Shown here: positions 30,283-40,556 of the stretch, piece after piece
Layout of the letters: the number at the start of each line of letters is the position of its first letter
Position numbering within the stretch: position 1 is the stretch's first letter
Source: Nothophaeocryptopus gaeumannii
Taxonomy: Eukaryota > Ascomycota > Dothideomycetes > Mycosphaerellales > Mycosphaerellaceae
Assembly (NCBI GenBank): GCA_031771865.1
Contig: JASISA010000022.1
Span: 2,356,001 to 2,420,000 of the forward strand
Length of the DNA: 64,000 bases
Reading direction: 5' to 3'
Made by a program: the position numbers and the translations under genes
Notes under the pieces: model-generated
What the model was told of the DNA's origin: nothing
What the model saw: the letters and a program-made list of their open reading frames with translations, nothing else
Databases searched by the model: none

Positions 30283-33200
30283 CTACGAGAGATAGAAAGC
30301 ACCTTGGCCCTCTTTGGTGGCTGTGCCGAGCCGCTGCCTCAGCACGTCCGCCGAGGAGTAATCTGGAAGCTTGAAGTAATGTTGGCATGTCATGACCGAC
30401 GGCAAGTAGTCATCCGAAGTGTATGGCGGTTCGCTTGGCTTGCACACAACCGTGAACATGGGTGTAAGCGCTTTGAAGCCTGCAGACAATGTTAGTGTAT
30501 GATACAAATTGTAGAGAGCTTGGTAACTTGCCTCCAATTGGCAACTTCGGGCTGCCGGTCACGAACTGCAAAAAGTCGCGCTTGGCTTGGGGAGAGAACT
30601 CAGACATGACCTGAAGTAGGTTGCGAACACTCTTGCTGTCGAGATTGAAGCCGTGATCAGCCTTGATGGAATCCATGAGAGTCTCGAGCGACCAATCTTC
30701 TTCAACGCGACCGAAGAGCATGACAAGCTCGTCGGGAGTGAAGGCCTTCAGTGCAGAGTAAGGGAAGACGAGCGAGAACCCGGCGCGAAAGGCGTCGACC
30801 TGCTTCTGGACGCCGACTCCAAGGGTGAAGTCGATGACGCTCTTGATGTATTGGCTGACGTTCTCGATCGTGACATTGGTGCTGGAGCCATGATCGATGA
30901 GCTCGATGTGAGGGTAGCCAGGTAAAGTGAAGTCGAGAGCCAAGTCGTCAATCTCCGCATCGTTAACACGAATTCGCTCGATCTTCTCTGCCTTCTGAGT
31001 AGATGATAGGTCCCCATCTTCTTCGATGCGCTGCTTGGCATTCGCATACTTTCTCAGTATCTTCAGCGACTTGGCGAGATCCTCGTCGACGGAAGCCACA
31101 GCACCGAGCGATGGAGTTACAGTGGCCGAGTCTCCGATCCGGAAGAAGGTTGGGTTGAGAGAGACGTCGATGATGCGAGAGTCAAGCATCGACCTCGCAA
31201 CGAACTTGCCCAGCATTCTGAAGAGATGCAGGACCCGCTGGCCGTTCTCATTGCGTGACGTCTCTTCGCTCATTGGTGCAGGGAAGAGTCCGCGCTTGCC
31301 AAATGCGAACTCGCCCTCATAGGACTCATTCTCGCGCCACAGTTTGGTCTTCTTCTTCGAGAACTCTTTCGAGACCGTGGCGTAGAATTCGAGTGTTGGT
31401 CCGAGACCAGTGCCGACTTCTTCAAAGTACTCCACTTCCAAAACGCTCGAGGACGACCCATAAAGCTCCATGACTTTGATGGCCGACTCGAGAATGCGGC
31501 TTCGCGAGATGCGGACCTTCTGGCGCTGGACGCGGCCGAGAAATGGGCGCTCATCGCGGTGTCGGCTGTGGCGAGAGTCATTCCCGGTGTCACCTTGCCA
31601 GCGGACCATGAGGCGCGAGTAGCCAAATGATGTCGACTGAAGGAAAAGATGCCGGGTCTCGAACGGAAACAGAAAAGGGTACAGGCGAGCAAGGTCTTCG
31701 CTCCATGTGGGAAGGCACTGGCTTGCCACAATCAAGGGCTCTTCCAGCTGTCGATTCAACTTCGCTGTTAATTTCGTGTTGACGAACTGAGACGGGGGCT
31801 CAGCGTTGAGCTTGGTGGCACTCTTGTTCTCGGCGAGAACGTCGTCAAGATTTGCGTTGAGATCATGGAGAATGCTCATCAAGCGGAGTATGCCAGAGGT
31901 GGTCGGGTGGCTATCGAGTGACGCCGGCAAGCCATTTTGGGCTGTATCTGTGTCTATGGTGGCTGTTGGACCAGGGCTTGCACGATCTGCCGGAGGTGGA
32001 CCATTGACACGCTTGAATGTGATGCTGTGCGTAGCAGACCAAATGTTTCGACCAGATATTTCCTCTCCTTGGGTCTGATTGAAGTGGCAGGCACGATAGA
32101 TGGTGGTGTCGCTCGCGATGGGCTGACCGTTTACGCTAAACTCAATGTGCCAGTCCTGAGGAGCTTGTTGCAGTGCCGATGCATACGACATCGGTCGGGA
32201 AGAGGAGGTTGGTGTAGAGAGCAGTTCGCGAGCCGCCGCAAGCCGGGCGGATGCAGAGAGACGTTCAATAGCAGATGGCGTCGGAGCGTTTTGCGCAGGT
32301 GTACTAACGCGTGCCCCATCTTCTGTGCGGGCAGTAACCTTACCCGAGTTGGCGACCTCGAGATTGACAGCTGTAGGGTCGGGTTCGTCGCGCTCTAGGG
32401 CCCCCTCTTCAAGGTCGTCGACGAGTGCATCCAGGTCAGCATCAATGTCATCGTCATCATCAGAAAGGTGAGCCTCATCCGCACACTCAAGAGCATCCTG
32501 TAGGGCATCGTTGTCCTGCGACGAAGGCTCTGATGTCTCCTGTGGCGGCGCTGGCTCATTCGATGGCGCTTGGGCAGCCTGCTTCCTCGATGATCTCCTG
32601 AGTTTGCTGGAGCCTTCTTCTGGCTGATTAGGCTCGGCCGGCGGTGCTTGGTCTGACTTAGGGGCCTTGGGCGTGCGTGAGTGCTTCTTCCCAGATCCTC
32701 TCATCGGAAGTCCAGAGCTGCCTAGCATGGGATTAGCTGGCGGGGGAGGAATGGATCGATCGCCTCGTCCAGCCATTGCCGCGGCGTATGCCGCCATGGC
32801 ACTGGACATGTCACCTCGGCGAGCACCACGAGGTCGCTCGTGCATGCTGATCCGTGGTCGGAGGTAATCATCTAACGCCTTGAACGTCGCAATGGCGTGG
32901 ATCGAGACCATGATGTTGCGATAAGGCTTGGGAATGCCAGAGTCATCATCCGCCAGAAGCTTGAGACGGAGCTGCTTAGCGAGCATAGAAGCTGCACTGC
33001 CGCGATTGCTCTCAAATGCGTTGTGATGTACGGTGATGACTTCGAAATGTTCGGAACGGCTCAGCAGCTCTTGAAGCTTGTGCACAAAGACGCTGAAAGC
33101 AGTCGAAGGCGACTTGGTGTCGCCGGTGGCGATCTTCGATTGGTTGGTTGCCATGAAGATTTCGAGGAAATCTGAGCGCGCGCTTGTTGCAGTCGCTTCG

Positions 33201-36103
33201 CCTGGAGCATTGAAGATTTCTAGCAGCACTTCCACGATGCCGGATGTCATCAGTTCGTAGCTCGTGATGCTTTCCAATGCATCGCCGTCGAAGTGCTTTG
33301 CTAGACGACTGAACAAGGCTGCTCCGCCTCGGGTGTCAGAACCGGAGTAGCATGCCTTCAGTTGATCCGCAAGGGACTTAATATCATTCAACACCTCGGA
33401 AGCCTTTGCTTGTGCACCTTCGCTGCCTTCTTTGCCGTGAGCCTCGGTGAAGCGTTTCGCTCGCATTGTGATGATGCCTTGGAGGTCGGGAATTCGGTCC
33501 ATGGGTCTCGGGGAGGGCAATGAGCCGATGGATTGCTCGCGGTCGTTGTCCGCTCCATCCTCATCAGCAACGTCTTCCCCATCCTCATCAGCAACGTCTT
33601 CCCCATCGTGATCTTCATCGTCCTCATCGTCTTCATTGTCCTCATCGTCGTCATCTTGATTTGCGCCGCCGTTTCCGTCTTCGGATTCATCATCCATGTC
33701 GACTTCGATTGGCTCGCCAGCTTCCTCAGCGTTGTCGGTGTGATCATCCTCATTCGCTTCGACTGTCTCCGGCTGGCCATTCTGCTCGTCTCTCGGCTCG
33801 GCGATACCGTTAGTAGCTGGCAACTCCTTCACTAGACGCTCAGCTAGCTTCGCGATCTCAGCCATGACGCCTTCTCGGTAGAACTGCGGCCGATATAATG
33901 AATCCATACGCTTAAGGAGGAGCTCAGCTGCTTGCAAAGCGAACGTCACCAAGGATGCATTCTCTTGTTGCGAGAGGATGGAAGCCAAGTGAGACGCATA
34001 GGTGACGCCTCGCAGCGCCTGTTCCAGAATGCTCACTTCAAAATTAGAGAGCATTTTGAGCTGTGCAGTAAGCACCTTCTGACGAACAGAGAGGTTCACA
34101 GTGCTGGTGTAGGCGTGCATCAACGTTGGAAATAAAACGATAGCAAATCGCTCGACTTCTGCTGGACAGCCCTTCATTAGTTCGACCCTCTTATCGTTTG
34201 GAGCGACTTTCGAGCGTGTTGACAACGATACAGAATCTGGGCCAGTGTATCCAGCATCTTGAAGGTCATCGAGGAACATGAGGCTCTCCTGCGAAACGGT
34301 AGGAAGCAGCTCGCAGATGACGTTCAACGTCTCAAAGATCTGCTCACGCGGCGTACGAATGATTGATTGCATGATGATGTTCTTGTCAATCTTTGTGGCA
34401 ACCTCATCAGTACCACTCGGCGGCGAGACGCCTGTGAGGATCTGGTACAGTGTATCGACAACGTTCATCTTCAGCAGATCCGCAGAAAGCCGTGGACTCG
34501 CACGTGCTGTGATGGAGAGCACACGCAAGAACTGCGTGTGGATGCTGGGCCCGATCATGTTGGTGGAACCAGGAAGAAGTAGACGAAGAATGGCTTTCAG
34601 CAAATCTGGGCTGACGAGTTCTTCCAGCTTGCTGTCGTGGTACTTGAAGCTGTCGACAATGCGCGCAACACAAAGAGAAGCCTGCTCGACCACTCGCTGA
34701 TCGCTGCTCGATAGGGTGTTGAGCAGGATCGGCATCACATCTCGAACAGTTGGGAACGAATCTTCAGGGATATTTCGGCAACAGTTTGCCGCAGTGGTGA
34801 CGGCGGTTCTCTGAGTGCCGGTGGCGAAGAAGTCAAGGTAAGTCAAGCAGGCAGTGAGACCGCCTTCTCGGACGATAGAAGAGGGAAATTCCACAGAAAT
34901 CTTCTCCAATGTACTCAGGGCCTGTTCCGCGAGATCGATGTAGTGTATCTCCAGCAGCTTAGTGCACAGCACTGGGACAGCACCTCCATATACCACGCTG
35001 GCAGTCGACGCTGGAAGAGCTTCCATCATGTTGGCGATGCATCGGCAAGCCAGCAGCATGATCTCCGGGTTCTCCTCGCCAGTGAAGTCATTAGGCTGCA
35101 TCAGCGCGACCAGCTCCTTAACGAACTGATCTGGCGAGAAGTGGCCTGCGAGGTTGTCCTCGTTCGAGACGAGAAGCAGCTCCGAGAGGTCTTGCAATGC
35201 AATGAGTTGGATTGACGGGTCGTCCTTTGCGCGGAGTTGCTCCAGCGTGGTCCGTAGTCGGCCGTGAGTGCCGGAGACTATGCCACTGAGAGCTCGCAAG
35301 CTACTAGAAAGACCAGAATGACCAAGTCGAGAAAGATAGCTTGCGCCGAACGGATCCTCACCACGGTCGAGTGCGTCCAGCTCATCCTGTGCGCTGAAGC
35401 CTCGCCGAGGCGGTGGCTCGTCGTTGCCATCTGCACCAACTCCAGCATCCTGGCGAGACTGATCTTCCTCGTCTTGCTCTTGCTGTGGTTGTTCGGTCTT
35501 CTCCTCAAAATCCTTCATTATGACATCTTGGTCCTTACGAGAGCCCTTTCGAGATTTCCTGCTCGACGCCGGCGTGGAGCTCGATGCATTTGGGTCTACC
35601 AATGTGTCAGTATGGAGGCGGGCGCTTCCTGCCCCTACCATCTCACCTTCTTTGGACTTTCGCCGGCTCGACTTGCGGCGGGAGGAGTCACGAGGAGCTT
35701 GTTGTGGTGATGTGTCCGCTGAGGACCCGGACGTCGGCCTGTCCATGTCAGCCCTACCTCGACGGCCGGTCTTCTTTGGTTCAGCGGACCCAGCACTGGA
35801 CATAACGGCGGCAGCCGCCTTCTTGCCTCTCTTAGGTGCCTCGGCTGGTCGACCTGGCACAAGTCCGGTGGGTGCAGGCTCGTTGTCGGCGTTGATGTTG
35901 GTACCGTTGCCGCCCCGCGGACGCTTCGTCTTACGCTGCTCGCGAGCGGATGAAGGTGATGGTTCGCTGTCGGCGGCGGCTTTTCGCTTGCGAGGCGAGG
36001 CGGTGGTCTGATTGGAGGTGGAGGTGGAGGTGGTGTCGGCGTCGGCGGTGTTGGCTTGCTGTCTCGCCGTGGCGGAGCGCGTAACTCGTTGGCTTGGAGG
36101 CAT
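30283..36103 (-). CDS. ufd4: HECT-type ubiquitin ligase UFD4 (TRIP12 homologue)
   Basis: E3 ligase of the ubiquitin-fusion-degradation and N-degron branches. Exons 36103-30532 and 30479-30283 give 1,922 residues from MPPSQRVTRSA; an ATG nine bases upstream is in frame too. The N-terminal ~220 residues are basic/Ser-rich. Armadillo-like repeats follow (~240-780: LRTTLEQLRAKDDPSIQLIALQDL, NIPEDSFPTVRDVMPILLNTL). An acidic insert (near 780-850) contains a tandem repeat, and the HECT domain fills the last ~380 residues (FLGRVQRQKVRISRSRILESA, LEVEYFEEVGTGLGPTLEFY). The catalytic Cys is in MTCQHYFKLPDYSS, at about residue 1,889. The final intron (30531-30480) uses a GC donor. Confidence 0.96.
33555..33602 (-). 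repeat. Two tandem 24-bp units in UFD4 acidic insert
   Basis: The unit CCATCCTCATCAGCAACGTC-plus-TTCC occurs twice exactly, encoding two copies of an eight-residue acidic unit (DGEDVADE) within a longer Glu/Asp run. Confidence 0.85.
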
Positions 36104-37104
36104 GAGCGTCAACTACTGTCGAGCAAGTGTATGGGTGGTGAAGGAATGAATGGGTGGGTGGGTGATTGTGAGAACAGCTGCAGCCAGAGTCCGTAACAAG
36201 TCGGCGATGTTGCGGGCGTAGGCACGAAGGGGTCGTGACAGAAGCGCTGTGTGAAGGACGGCTACTTCTGGCATTGACCGCAGACGCGTTTGCAGTGAAG
36301 GCAGCGCGGTGTTGGGGTCTCGGCTGTCTCTGTCTCTGGAGCGGAATTGTCGTACCTCCTGCGGTTGTCCAAGGTGTCTTGCTGCAGACCCTCTTTATTC
36401 ATCCCCTCCATTCAACATCCCCATAGGTGAAGCATGTGCGTGCAGGCGTGAGTGTGTTGTGAAGCTGGAATGTGTGCCAGTTGCCAGTCACCGTCGTCCA
36501 GCGAGACAAATGACAGACTGATGGCGAGTAGTACGAGCAGTGAGATGTGCAGACAGACGCGATAGAGTACTAAGATGCGGCGTTTGCACTCAAACCGTCC
36601 ACGCCGTCCCATGTCTAGGATTAGAGTTCATTTGCAAATCCGTGCATCGGTTCGGCCCGCGTTGCCGACGAAGCCATCGAAGCTCCCATCTCCGGGATAT
36701 CCTGTGTATCGAAAAGGAGGAGGGAGTGTGTGATAGAAGTTTTCATGGCTTGGGAGTAGAAATTCAGCATACCATTCTACCGAAGGAAGGCGGTTGGTCG
36801 GAAGGCTTTGGAGAAGTTGGCGCGACATGTTTTCGGGAAAACTCGCCTGAGGCACTCGCTTGCAGGCCTTGGGAAATTCCATTATCTTGTTAGCCACCAC
36901 GAACTGGATCATCAACAGCTGAAATTTGCTGCCACATCTTCAGCAGGCACGCAGTCGACCGTCAACTTTAATAGCGTTCCGGACACTGAGAAAGAAGCGC
37001 GGATTTGGTTGGGTTATCCATTTCGAAATCCGCCGCATCTCCCTGCAGCGGTCACTGTACTTACCGTTGCTTCCACACGCTCTGGTACTGTGCCCAACGA
37101 AGAC
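36104..37104. promoter_or_regulatory. Divergent region UFD4 / roadblock-like gene, 1 kb
   Basis: Holds the UFD4 promoter. An open frame 36808-37104 runs into the roadblock-like gene in frame and could be an N-terminal extension instead of leader. A (GGGT)n-like stretch lies at about 36149-36164. A 40-codon frame at 36611 (MSRIRVHLQIRASV start) is unassigned. Confidence 0.35.
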
Positions 37105-37707
37105 ATGCTCAACGCCAAGGCTTTGACCGATCTACTCTCGCACAACCGTGATGAGCGGTTGTGCAAGCGGTGGTACCTCATGACACCCAACGGCACCCTC
37201 CTCGCATACAGTCAACCAACCGACATCAATGATCTTCGCAGGCAAGCCGCTGTTGCTGCCATCTGCTGGCAAGAAAACCATCCCCAAGGTCGTGGGGACA
37301 AATTTGACCAAGAATGGCACGTCGACCTCCAAGAAGATGTCAAGCAAAATCCCTTGCATGCCTTGATCATTGAAACCGAGTCCTCAAACACCATCATGCG
37401 GCAAATCCAAGACGGACTCCTACTGGTTCTGGAAGGGGGCGTCCCACCACGCCGGTCTGGGTTCGTGCGTAGAGTCACTGCAGAGGGTGCCAACGGTTCG
37501 CAATTGCAGCCCAAAGCGTTGGGCCACGAAGGCATCAAGACCGACGCGTCAAGCAATGCGGAGCCAGATGCCAGTGCGGGCAACGTGGCCAACAGCGTCC
37601 TGAAACTACAACGCAATAAGCTTGATGCGCTCGCTGAGGCCATCTTGAGTGACTTTGAACAGACAGGCTTTCGAATGCCAAGCGGAGGTGGCTCGACTAT
37701 GTTCTGA
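37105..37707 (+). CDS. Roadblock/LC7 (LAMTOR2-like) protein
   Basis: 200 residues from the ATG at 37105. The start MLNAKALTDLL, the strand WYLMTPNGTLLAYSQP, the helix RRQAAVAAICWQE, and the strand pair ALIIETESSN...QDGLLLVLEGG follow the roadblock/LC7 fold of LAMTOR2 proteins, which anchor Rag GTPases for TORC1 signalling at the vacuole. A Gly/Asn/Ser-rich insertion of about 60 residues (residues ~118-165) separates this from the last helix KLDALAEAILSDFEQTGF. The frame stays open upstream to an ATG at 36808, which would add 99 residues with no roadblock features; I prefer the later start because it matches the family. Family assignment is by pattern only. Confidence 0.5.
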   Translation: MLNAKALTDLLSHNRDERLCKRWYLMTPNGTLLAYSQPTDINDLRRQAAVAAICWQENHPQGRGDKFDQEWHVDLQEDVKQNPLHALIIETESSNTIMRQIQDGLLLVLEGGVPPRRSGFVRRVTAEGANGSQLQPKALGHEGIKTDASSNAEPDASAGNVANSVLKLQRNKLDALAEAILSDFEQTGFRMPSGGGSTMF

Positions 37708-38034
37708 ACGTGGCAACATGGCAATCGAGAGCAGTCAAACATACTACAGGAGGAGACTACTGATCTGTCCATGAAGTGTGCTGGTAAAACCGGCACTAAC
37801 GCGCATACATGCTGAGCAACAGCGTGATGCGCGGGGTGGATGTGGGGTCGAGCTCACAGCACTGAGACGAGACTGCACTTTGGCTTTTAGGCCGCATGCA
37901 CTCCGTCAACCTCATGCGTTTCGGTACAACTAGTGATTGGCAAGCTACCCGTCTGGTAGTCCGACCCAGACAGCGCACTTGGAATTTCTTATACACCATT
38001 TCAGGTCTCTTATTATTGAGCTCAGCCTGCCAGG
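37708..38034. other. Intergenic, tandem genes
   Basis: 3' region of the roadblock-like gene and promoter of 3-phosphoglycerate dehydrogenase; nothing recognised. Confidence 0.35.
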
Positions 38035-40031
38035 ATGCGCGAGTTGCATCCTGACGACAGCTCACAGCCTGGACTCGTCCAAGAACAAGCCGCGGCCATG
38101 CCTCAAGAACAGTTCCACAATGGCGACGCCAGACCAAGGGTCCTAATTCCTGAAAAGGTCTCCCCCGACGGTCTTCGACTGCTACAGGCCTCCCTCGACG
38201 TCCACGAGAAGAAGGGTTTGAGCCCAGAGGAACTTCATGAGATAATTGCCGACTATGAGGCACTCATTGTACGCTCAGAGACTAAGGTCACAGCCTCGCT
38301 ACTTCAAGCTGGCAAAAGGCTGCGAGTCGTTGCGAGAGCTGGAGTCGGTGTTGACAATGTGGATTTGGAAGCCGCGACTAAGCTGGGTATTATTGTAGTG
38401 AATAGTCCGCAAGGCAATATTAATGCTGCGGCTGAGCACACGATTGCCTTGCTAATGGTACGATTTGTCTTGGCTCCTTCCATACCGCCTCCGCTGACGC
38501 TGAACCTTCAATCCACAGGCTACTGCTCGAAACATTGGAGAGGCTTCAGTTTCTACCAAGTCTGGGAAGTGGGAGCGTAGCAAGCTCGTTGGTGTTGAGG
38601 TGAAGAGCAAGACTCTCTCGGTCGTCGGACTAGGCAAGGTCGGTCTTACCGTTGCTCGTGCTGCTGGAGGGATGGGTATGAACGTAATTGCCTACGATCC
38701 ATATGCCAATGTGACAGCGGCTGCCTCTGCGAACGTCGAATTGGTGGATAGCATGGATGAGATCTTGGAGAGAGCAGACTTCCTGACTCTGTAAGTATAT
38801 TTCTCTGTACATGAGCGGTATTGAGATCATACTGACATTAGGAAGCCATGTGCCAAAGCTTTCGACCACTACAGGGATGATCGGATTGCCGGAGCTGTCC
38901 AAAATGAAGAAGACGGCGCGCGTGCTCAATGTTGCTAGAGGAGGTATAATCTCAGAAGAGGCACTTGTGGAAGCTCTCGATTCCGGTGTCATCGCTGGAG
39001 CTGGCGTTGACGTCTTCACCTCCGAACCACCAAAACCAGAGGACGCTGCCTCTAAACTCATCGCACATCCAAAGGTCGTAGCAACACCGCATCTCGGTGC
39101 CTCAACCGTCGAAGCCCAAGAAAACGTATCCATCGACGTATGCGAACAAGTCCTCTCCATCCTCTCCGGCCAACTCCCCCGCAGCGCCGTCAACGCCCCC
39201 ATAATCATGGCCGAAGAATACCGCACTCTCGCGCCCTTCGTCTCTCTAGTCGAAGCAATGGGTTCCCTCTACACCCAACACTTCGGCCCCTCAAACACCG
39301 CCCAACGTCTCCGCACCACTTTCGACCTCACCTACGAAGGCTCTTTAGCATCGACAAATACCACAAAACCCCTCTTCGCCGCCCTAATCAAAGGCCTCCT
39401 CCAACCAATCACCTCCGCAGAAAACACAAGCATCAATATCGTCAACGCCGAACTCGTCGCCAAAGAACGCGGAATCTTAGTCAATGAATCCCGCGCCCGC
39501 GACCCAAAACCCGAACAAGAAGGTTACTCCGCATCCGTCACCCTCCGCGCTCGTCTGGATCCTCGTTCCCCTTCCGCTTCACGAACCTGTCTCAATGCCC
39601 TCGAAGGAACCACAACTCCTTCTGGGGGAAGAGCGAAGAAACTCGAAGATCAGGTCATTTCCGGTTTCGTCTCAAACAACACTCCATACATTGCCCGTCT
39701 CGGCCGTTTCTCCTGCTCCTTCGTGCCTGAAGGCACACTCTTGATCTGTAGGAACAATGACGAGCCAGGCAAAATCGGCGCTGTCGGACTTCTGCTTGGC
39801 AAAGCTGGTGTTAACATAAATTTCATGAGCGTCGCGCCCATCGATGAAGGCAAGAGCGGAGGGTTTGGCCCAGGAAGGGGTGGATTGCGAGCAGAGGCAA
39901 ATGGGTTGGCGGGAGAGAAGGAGAACGAAGCTCTGATGATTTTGGGTGTTGACCACGCGATTGACGAGGCTGTAAAGAAACATTTGTTAGCGGAGAAGGG
40001 GGTTTTCGAGGTTGGAAGTGTTGTTTTGTGA
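38035..40031 (+). CDS. D-3-phosphoglycerate dehydrogenase (serine biosynthesis)
   Basis: Oxidises 3-phosphoglycerate to 3-phosphohydroxypyruvate with NAD, the first step to serine. Exons 38035-38457, 38519-38790 and 38846-40031; 626 residues from the first ATG, or 605 from 38098 (MPQEQFHNG). The substrate domain begins RVLIPEKVSPDG. The Rossmann fold shows VVGLGKVGLTVARAA, with the catalytic Arg in NVARGGI, Glu in FTSEPP and His in TPHLGAST. An intervening domain leads to a C-terminal ACT domain (LLICRNNDEPGKIGAVGLLL), the usual serine-feedback site. For the second intron the acceptor must be GGAAG at 38845; the TTAG four bases upstream breaks the frame. The loop GGFGPGRGGLRAEANGLAGE within the ACT domain is longer than usual. 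Confidence 0.95.
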
Positions 40032-40556
40032 TCAATCAGAGGGGGAAAATGAAAGGGGAATTTGCTGACTGGCTTCCACTCTGGAAAAAAAAAGCAGATG
40101 GGCTCAACGTAAATAGAGATGTGACAGACAGACGGCGCAGGCAAGAGACATTGCAAAAGTTCAACACAATCCGGGGTCGGGGAAGGCACAAGAGAGAGGC
40201 TACACCGTTAGATCTAAAAAGCTAAAAAAGCGTGAATGGAAAAAGGCGTTCAATGATGAAATTCAACTTCATGTCGATAATTTTCAAAGAGAGCACATCC
40301 TACCGCCGTCTTCGATTGCCCAACTCCATCAGCAACTATGTAGAAAGATGCCAGGAGTCAAAAGCGAACTCGACATACGCGCAAGGTAACTCGAAACAAC
40401 GAATCTCTCAAACTATCAAAAGCGAAGGAAAGAAGCCTGCCCAAAATCCCCAAACTCCTCGCCAAAAAGACGTACAATGCCTCATAACAATGCCCAATAA
40501 TCCCTGCCAGTCCCCCTTCCTGAACAATCATCTTCACGCGCACTAAACCCTCCAAC
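40032..40556. other. Convergent intergenic stretch, 525 bases
   Basis: 3' regions of the dehydrogenase and the spindle pole gene. An A-rich run (AAAAAAAAA near 40085) is present; no gene seen. Confidence 0.4.
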
